Positions 59,534-64,000 of a stretch of 64,000 bases of DNA are shown here, piece by piece. This stretch comes from Klebsiella africana (lineage in GTDB: Bacteria > Pseudomonadota > Gammaproteobacteria > Enterobacterales > Enterobacteriaceae). Every line of letters starts with the position of its first letter. The stretch's first letter is position 1. A program made the position numbers and the translations under genes. The DNA lies in assembly GCF_020526085.1 (NCBI RefSeq), contig NZ_CP084874.1, positions 5,084,001-5,148,000 of the forward strand. Reading direction: 5' to 3'. The notes under the pieces were generated by a model. It did not search any database, was not told the DNA's origin, and saw only the letters and a program-made list of their open reading frames with translations.

Positions 59534-60376
59534 CTATTTAAATAGCGCCATTTTTTCCATTAATACGGCAGTCACTGCCTGGTTGGCGGGAATTAAAAAT
59601 TTCCGTACGCTGTCATTTACTTTTCCTTTCTCAAACGTTGATTTACAGCGATCGACCCACTGCACGTTCATTTCCGTTCCGACGTTCACTTTATTAATCC
59701 CTTCGGTGACGGCCAGCCGCATATCCTCATCGCTGACACCTGTGCCGCCATGCAGCACCAGCGGCACGCCCGTCGCTTCGCTTATCGCCTTCAGCCGCGC
59801 ATGTTGTATCTGCGCTTTACCGGTGTACAGGCCATGCACAGTGCCCACGGAGACGGCCAGCATATCGACCTGCGTCTCCTGTACAAAACGCGTCGCGTCG
59901 TCGACGGTAGTAAAACAGATATCTTCGGCAGCCACCGCTTTTCCATCCTCTGACCCGCCGATCGCCCCCAGCTCACCTTCTACCGTAATATTCCGCGGGC
60001 GGGCCATTTCCACCACAATCCGCGTGTTACCGATATTTTCCTCGAGGCTTAAGTGAGACCCGTCGTACATTACCGAAGAAAAGCCCGCATTCATTGCCGT
60101 CTCGATGGCTTTAATATCGGAGCAGTGATCGAGATGCAGGCAGGTTGGGATATTTTCGCTGTCTGCTAATGAACGCACGGCATCGACCAGTAACCGATAC
60201 CCCAGATACTCTGCGGTACCGGTTGAAATTTGGATCATTAATGGGCTGTGGCTTTTTTGCGCGGCTTTGAAAAAAGCCGGCAACATCTCAATACAGTGTA
60301 AGTTAAACGAGCCAATCGCTTTGAAATTTCTCTCCTGAGCGATATTTAAAATCTCATTAAAATTATACAGACTCAT
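59534..60376 (-). CDS. Class II ketose-bisphosphate aldolase (tagatose/fructose-bisphosphate type)
   Basis: A 280-aa zinc-dependent aldolase of the FbaA/GatY/KbaY family that splits a ketohexose 1,6-bisphosphate into dihydroxyacetone phosphate and an aldose phosphate. Visible are the catalytic Asp in HLDHCSD (81-87), YDGSHLSLEEN (104-114), VEGELGAIGG and the zinc/phosphate histidines in GTVHGLYTGK and VLHGGTGVS. The usual HLDH is followed by C rather than the H of many family members. It overlaps the IIC gene by about 14 bases. Starts at 60376 and 60382 are both possible. The stereochemistry of the substrate is not readable from sequence. Confidence 0.88.
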   Translation of the reverse strand: MSLYNFNEILNIAQERNFKAIGSFNLHCIEMLPAFFKAAQKSHSPLMIQISTGTAEYLGYRLLVDAVRSLADSENIPTCLHLDHCSDIKAIETAMNAGFSSVMYDGSHLSLEENIGNTRIVVEMARPRNITVEGELGAIGGSEDGKAVAAEDICFTTVDDATRFVQETQVDMLAVSVGTVHGLYTGKAQIQHARLKAISEATGVPLVLHGGTGVSDEDMRLAVTEGINKVNVGTEMNVQWVDRCKSTFEKGKVNDSVRKFLIPANQAVTAVLMEKMALFK

Positions 60377-61730
60377 GAACATTTTCCCCTTTCGGCTTAG
60401 CGGATTTACCGTTTACAAACCATGCCAGTGCGGCGACAAACACAATAAACACGGCGACAAAGAGCCAGTTATTCTGGAAGGCGTGACCTAATACCAGGCC
60501 GGAGCTGATAACGTCTGAATCGCTGAAGGTGACGCCTGTAAAGCCGTAGCTCTCCAGCATGGGCACCAGAATAGCCGGCAGAAAAGTGATAAACAGGCCG
60601 TGAATCACCCCGCCGATCATCGCCCCGCGACGTCCGCCCAGCGCATTACCAAATACCCCTGCCGTACCGCCGGCGAAAAAGTTGGTTAACAGCCCGGGGA
60701 GAATCATCGCCAGGCCGAACATCGGGAAAACCAGCATGCCGATAATCGAGCCGACAGTTGTCGCCAGAAATCCGACAATCACCGCATTCGGCGCATAGGG
60801 AAACAGCACCGGGCAATCGAGAGCAGGCTTTGCATCCGGGACAATACGCATCGCGATACCGCGAAAAGCCGGCACCAGCTCATTGAGTAATAAACGCACG
60901 CCGCTATAGAGGACAAAGACCCCGGCGACAAACTGAATGGACTGCATGAAGGCATACATCAGGTAATTAATGCCGCCGGAGAACTGCGCGATGTACTGCG
61001 GCCCCGCCGCGATAGCCGGGATGAGATACATCGGCACCATCACCACCGCCATGGCCAGATAGGTATCCTGCAGAAACTTAAAGTTATCAGGCAGTTCGAG
61101 ATCTTCCGTGGAGCGAGAGCCTCTTCCGACAACTTTAGCGACCGCAGCCTGCACCAGATAGCCGATAGTACAGAAGTGTCCCAGGGCCACATCGTCAGAC
61201 CCGGTAATGCGCCTGACCACCGGCTGCGCCAGGGCCGGCATTAACACCGCCATCACGCCGCCGAAGATGCCCCCGGTTAAAATCAGCGGTACGCCGGTGA
61301 GCCCGGACTTATAGCCAATCACGGCGCCGATCGTCGCCATCCACAGCAGCGCCTGGCCGGTCAGAAAAATATATTTCAGCGGCGTCAGCCGGGCGATAAT
61401 AATATTGACGGCAAAGATCACCAGCAGCGTCAGCGCCACCTCCGAACCTAATTCCCGATTCGCTAACCCGGCGATGGCGGCCACATCGGTAATATAGCCT
61501 TTCATGCCAAATCCCTGGGTGAAGATATCATTCAGGAAGGTCAGCGTGGCGACAATGATGTTTATCCCGGCCATCATAATTAAGAAACCGAGCAGCGTTT
61601 TAAATGTCCCTTCCGCGGTTTTGCCTGGCGATTTCTTTTGCAGGATCAGGCCAAGCATGGCAATAAAAGCAATAAGAATGGATGCCTGGCCGAGTAAATC
61701 CTTAACGATAAACGCAACGAAGCTATTCAT
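60363..61730 (-). CDS. PTS EIIC membrane permease, UlaA/SgaT family
   Basis: A 455-aa integral membrane protein with about eleven or twelve helices that imports a sugar while it is phosphorylated by IIB. It belongs to the ascorbate-type (UlaA/SgaT) family: AFRGIAMRIVPDAKPALDCPVLFPYAPNAVIVGF (core LDCPVLFPYAPNAV) and LPGLLTNFFAGGTAGVFGNALGG-like segments match that family's conserved regions. No UlaG-type lactonase is nearby, so ascorbate is an unlikely substrate. It overlaps IIB by 8 bases and the aldolase gene by about 14. Confidence 0.88.
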   Translation of the reverse strand: MNSFVAFIVKDLLGQASILIAFIAMLGLILQKKSPGKTAEGTFKTLLGFLIMMAGINIIVATLTFLNDIFTQGFGMKGYITDVAAIAGLANRELGSEVALTLLVIFAVNIIIARLTPLKYIFLTGQALLWMATIGAVIGYKSGLTGVPLILTGGIFGGVMAVLMPALAQPVVRRITGSDDVALGHFCTIGYLVQAAVAKVVGRGSRSTEDLELPDNFKFLQDTYLAMAVVMVPMYLIPAIAAGPQYIAQFSGGINYLMYAFMQSIQFVAGVFVLYSGVRLLLNELVPAFRGIAMRIVPDAKPALDCPVLFPYAPNAVIVGFLATTVGSIIGMLVFPMFGLAMILPGLLTNFFAGGTAGVFGNALGGRRGAMIGGVIHGLFITFLPAILVPMLESYGFTGVTFSDSDVISSGLVLGHAFQNNWLFVAVFIVFVAALAWFVNGKSAKPKGENVHESV

Positions 61731-62037
61731 AATCAGCCACCTTCAGATGACGTTCTTTTAAGAATGCGACGATCTTAGTTTCAATCTCCTCTTTATCAGT
61801 AAGTTTATTCAATACCACGACACGTTTAATTTCTTCTTCACTGGCATCGGCGGTTAAGATGTCGGCAAAGGTTTTTTGCGTCAGAATCATATCCGATTTA
61901 AAAGCCCCAGCTTCGGAAACGGTGGTGTGTTCAATATGAGCGGGAATTTCCAGCTTCTTTAAAACTGCCTTCGCCGTCATTTCAATGGCAAAGCTTGAAC
62001 CGAGGCCGCAGCCACATACGCATAAAATTTTCAGCAT
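61723..62037 (-). CDS. PTS EIIB component (ascorbate/galactitol type)
   Basis: A 104-aa single-domain IIB that carries phosphate on a cysteine and transfers it to the sugar. By position in KILCVCGCGLGSSF, the phospho-cysteine is Cys8, equivalent to the CGNGxGSS cysteine of UlaB; Cys6 and Cys10 flank it, which is unusual. The start at 62037 follows a GAGGAG ribosome site. It begins 11 bases after the PFK-like gene ends. Confidence 0.88.
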   Translation of the reverse strand: MLKILCVCGCGLGSSFAIEMTAKAVLKKLEIPAHIEHTTVSEAGAFKSDMILTQKTFADILTADASEEEIKRVVVLNKLTDKEEIETKIVAFLKERHLKVADYE

Positions 62038-62048
62038 GGAGGGTCTCC

Positions 62049-63029
62049 TCAAATAATATTGAGTTGCTTGGCAAGTTTATAATGATGTCCTTCAGTATCG
62101 ACCAGACGTTTTTTCATACTGACTAAATCAATCGGAATAGGTTTGTTACTGGAATTAATTATTATGGCTTTATTTTTCATACCTGACTGAATACAGCGAA
62201 CCACTTCACTGGCCATAATCGTGCCCTGATAAATCTCTTCACAGGTTGGATCACCGCTGCGTAAACCATAGCCGACGATCGTTTTACGGATACGGACGCC
62301 AATTTGTGGTTCCAGCTGTTTGATCATGGTATCAATCGCCCCCTGAAAGCCGGGAGAGTACTCTTTGGTATAGCCTTCTGAGCAGAGGATAACGACGCTA
62401 TTCTGCGTACTCAGCTTCCGGGTAATCCGTTCCGCGAGCACGGCCAACGGCATCTGTGCCTCCGGGATCAGGGCAATATCCGCATTACATTTAATGGCAG
62501 ACTGCAATGTTAGTTCTCCACAATAGCCTCCTAATATCTCAACCATAAAAACCCGACCGGGCAGCGCTCTTCCGGTATTTCTTAAACGAGAGACTTCTTT
62601 AATAATTTGCTCACAGGCCGTGGAAAAACCAATCGTATAATCACTGCCATACACATCATTATCGATAGTCATTCCCACACCAAAGCAATTAATCTCAAAT
62701 TCACTAAGGGTATTCAGAAACTGCAGGCTGCCATCCCCCCCGGCCATAATGAGCACATCAATACGCAGAGATTTAAGTTTTTTAGCAATGCTTTCATATT
62801 CACTGCGCTGCAGTTTGCGACTGGTTCGCCCCGAGGTAATGATCGGCACTGCGGTAATTGAATAATCAACCAGATCGCGCCACGCCATATCCTGATGACT
62901 TTTCTCCAGTAGCCCTGGAATACCGCCATTAAACAGCGTGATATCGGCATTAGCCTGCCTGGCTATCTGGAATATAAAATTATTCATTCCCGAAACATCC
63001 CCGCCGCTAATAACGATGCCAATTTTCAT
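62049..63029 (-). CDS. Divergent phosphofructokinase-family sugar-phosphate kinase
   Basis: A 326-aa member of the ATP-dependent PFK-A family, first gene of the PTS operon. It keeps ISGGDVSGMNN (residues 8-17), the nucleotide loop GGDGS (97-101) and the catalytic TIDND (121-125, Asp123 equivalent to Asp127 of PfkA). At the substrate-phosphate end it differs: the MGRYCG motif is LGGYCG and the GHIQRGG motif is GYGLRSG (His249 position Tyr, Arg252 position Arg). It probably phosphorylates a ketose 6-phosphate other than fructose 6-phosphate, such as tagatose 6-phosphate; this is inference. The frame is open to 63101, but the start at 63029 (MKIGIVISGG) is the plausible one, with an AGGAAGCG ribosome site. 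Confidence 0.86.
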   Translation of the reverse strand: MKIGIVISGGDVSGMNNFIFQIARQANADITLFNGGIPGLLEKSHQDMAWRDLVDYSITAVPIITSGRTSRKLQRSEYESIAKKLKSLRIDVLIMAGGDGSLQFLNTLSEFEINCFGVGMTIDNDVYGSDYTIGFSTACEQIIKEVSRLRNTGRALPGRVFMVEILGGYCGELTLQSAIKCNADIALIPEAQMPLAVLAERITRKLSTQNSVVILCSEGYTKEYSPGFQGAIDTMIKQLEPQIGVRIRKTIVGYGLRSGDPTCEEIYQGTIMASEVVRCIQSGMKNKAIIINSSNKPIPIDLVSMKKRLVDTEGHHYKLAKQLNII

Positions 63030-63387
63030 GACGCTTCCTCGCTCATTTGCCTGACGACATTTTTCCCTGAGTACAAGCCTTCTATTTGCAATGAAGATCA
63101 CATAATGCGTATTAAATTACGTTCATGAATAGTTGACAGGTACGGCGAAACACCTATTTCTGTGATACACATCCCATTTAAAGAGAGTGATCTCCATCGC
63201 TTTCTGTTTTTAATATCTTTAAATTTCATGGCGTTAAAAAATCGAGATATTCAGGCGTGTTGACCTTTCCTTTGCCATAAAAAGGAGGATTTAAGAAAAG
63301 AACGGAAACGTGATTAGTGCCACATTTTTTTCGTAGCAGAGGAAAATATTGGCAAATTTCGCAGAGGCGGGAAGCGGAAAACGAAAA
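63030..63387. promoter_or_regulatory. Leader/control region of the PTS-PFK-aldolase operon
   Basis: About 360 bases without a convincing gene. TGTGA-TACACA-TCCCA at 63161-63176 is a weak CRP-like site. The stretch is more AT-rich than its surroundings and should hold the promoter of the minus-strand operon. No regulator gene lies adjacent, so the controlling factor is unknown. Confidence 0.5.
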
Positions 63388-63414
63388 CAAAAAAAGCGCC
63401 CTGAGGCGCTCTTT
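63388..63414 (-). terminator. Terminator of the DUF1471 gene
   Basis: On the minus strand the stem AGCGCC-TCAG-GGCGCT is followed by a T-run just past the stop codon. It lies upstream of the PTS operon and insulates it. Confidence 0.8.
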
Positions 63415-63431
63415 CGACAGTCGCTTTACGC

Positions 63432-63644
63432 TTATTTGTTCAGTTCGGCAGTCATATGCACGCGGTTGCCGGTAAACGCTTCGGTGATTTTGTAAGACGA
63501 AGCGCCGGCAGCCTGCGCCTGTGCGGCGATTTTCGCTTCCGCGCCGTCCATTGTGGAGGCGGTTGCGGTCACGGTTTCAGCAGCGAAGGAAGCGAAAGAG
63601 GCGGCCATAGCGATTACTGCGACAAAATTTTTGATGCTTTTCAT
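63432..63644 (-). CDS. DUF1471 (YhcN/BhsA-type) periplasmic protein
   Basis: A 70-aa secreted protein: signal peptide about residues 1-20 (ends FASFAAE), then a short DUF1471 domain (ETVTATASTMDGAEAKIAAQAQAAGASSYKITEAF, quoted as GAEAKIAAQAQAAGASSYKI). Family members (BhsA, YhcN, McbA) are small periplasmic/outer-membrane-associated stress and biofilm proteins. The start at 63644 (MKSIKNFVAVIA) follows an AAAGGG site; the open frame back to 63749 is not conserved. Its exact orthologue was not identified. Confidence 0.85.
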   Translation of the reverse strand: MKSIKNFVAVIAMAASFASFAAETVTATASTMDGAEAKIAAQAQAAGASSYKITEAFTGNRVHMTAELNK

Positions 63645-63772
63645 GATATAAACCCTTTCATTTAGTTGTTTAGATAAGGCGCTGTGCCTTGATGTGTTAA
63701 ATAGTAGCCCGCACATCGCTAAACAAAAAGCGGAAGGATTTGCTGTCATTGTTCAAATTTATTGACCAATAT

Positions 63773-64000
63773 TTAACCCGCAATTAAACGCTGCGGATGG
63801 GTGTAAACTGTCGCCCTGCCCGGCTTGCAAAAGCCCACCAGCGTCAGATTGCAGCGCTCGGCAACTTCCACCGCCAAGGTAGTGGCCGCCGAGACCGCGA
63901 ACAGGATCTCGACGCCGCACATCGCCGCCTTCTGCACCATTTCATAACTGGCGCGGCTGGAGACCAGCGCGGCGCCATGCTGCCACCCCTCGCCGACTTC
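63773..64000 (-). CDS. fdhD: Formate dehydrogenase accessory sulfurtransferase FdhD, C-terminal part
   Basis: FdhD transfers sulfur to the molybdenum cofactor of formate dehydrogenases. Only the last 75 codons are in the window; the frame is open to the right edge, so the gene is 5'-truncated by the window. Conserved pieces are [21 protein letters not shown] (core [15 protein letters not shown]), [12 protein letters not shown] and the C-terminal [16 protein letters not shown]. Its position after the DUF1471 gene agrees with the fdhD/fdo region lying beyond rha in E. coli. Confidence 0.9.
   Translation of the reverse strand, partial: EVGEGWQHGAALVSSRASYEMVQKAAMCGVEILFAVSAATTLAVEVAERCNLTLVGFCKPGRATVYTHPQRLIAG

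Noticed and set aside
63290..63350. Short ORF after AAAGGAGGATTT in the leader of the sugar operon
   Set aside because: The ribosome-like site is followed by only a few codons before a stop. No conserved peptide was recognised.

Overview
The window is a 64-kb chromosomal piece of an enterobacterium, best matching Klebsiella (K. pneumoniae complex). Gene order follows the E. coli K-12 map from trmA to fdhD, read in the opposite sense. The proteins are close to their E. coli counterparts, the DNA is GC-rich, and accessory clusters are embedded that E. coli K-12 lacks at this locus. No rRNA, tRNA, insertion sequence, prophage or CRISPR array was seen. Both ends cut a gene: trmA on the left and fdhD on the right.

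Layout. 1-11.9 kb: trmA end, yijD-fabR, sthA, oxyR with the divergent OxyS sRNA, the argCBH operon diverging from argE across ARG boxes, and ppc. 11.9-19.2 kb: zinT with a Zur box, the AraC-type yijO, fsaB-gldA (dihydroxyacetone/glycerol metabolism), yijE, metF, and a LysR regulator divergent from a carboxymuconolactone-decarboxylase-like gene. 19.2-34 kb: metL-metB diverging from metJ over tandem MET boxes, rpmE, priA, cytR, ftsN, heat-shock hslVU, menA, rraA, then directly pfkA and fieF. The zapB-glpFKX-fpr-tpiA-cdh-sbp block that lies between rraA and pfkA in E. coli is not here. 34-38.4 kb: the Cpx envelope-stress module (cpxP with the 3'UTR-derived CpxQ sRNA, CpxR box, cpxRA), yiiM and sodA.

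38.6-51.9 kb is an expanded L-rhamnose locus. It has the proton symporter RhaT, regulators RhaR/RhaS, enzymes RhaB/RhaA/RhaD, a complete ABC importer (binding protein, ATPase, two permeases), lactaldehyde reductase FucO and mutarotase RhaM. Three GC-rich palindromic repeats sit between its genes. It can import rhamnose by two routes, epimerise it, convert it to DHAP plus L-lactaldehyde, and reduce the latter anaerobically.

51.9-56.5 kb is a chromosomal raf-type alpha-galactoside cluster (rafB permease, rafA GH36 enzyme, rafR repressor) with two LacI-type operators. 56.5-58.2 kb is an XRE-cupin regulator divergent from azlCD (branched-chain amino-acid export type).

58.2-63.0 kb is the least characterised part: a seven-gene, tightly packed minus-strand operon coding for a divergent phosphofructokinase, PTS IIB, a UlaA/SgaT-family PTS IIC, a class II ketose-bisphosphate aldolase, a small unknown helical protein, PTS IIA and a P-loop kinase-like protein. 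It looks like a complete import-phosphorylate-phosphorylate-cleave route for an unidentified sugar, probably a ketohexose, and is the best candidate for an undescribed system. The window closes with a periplasmic DUF1471 protein and the 3' end of fdhD.
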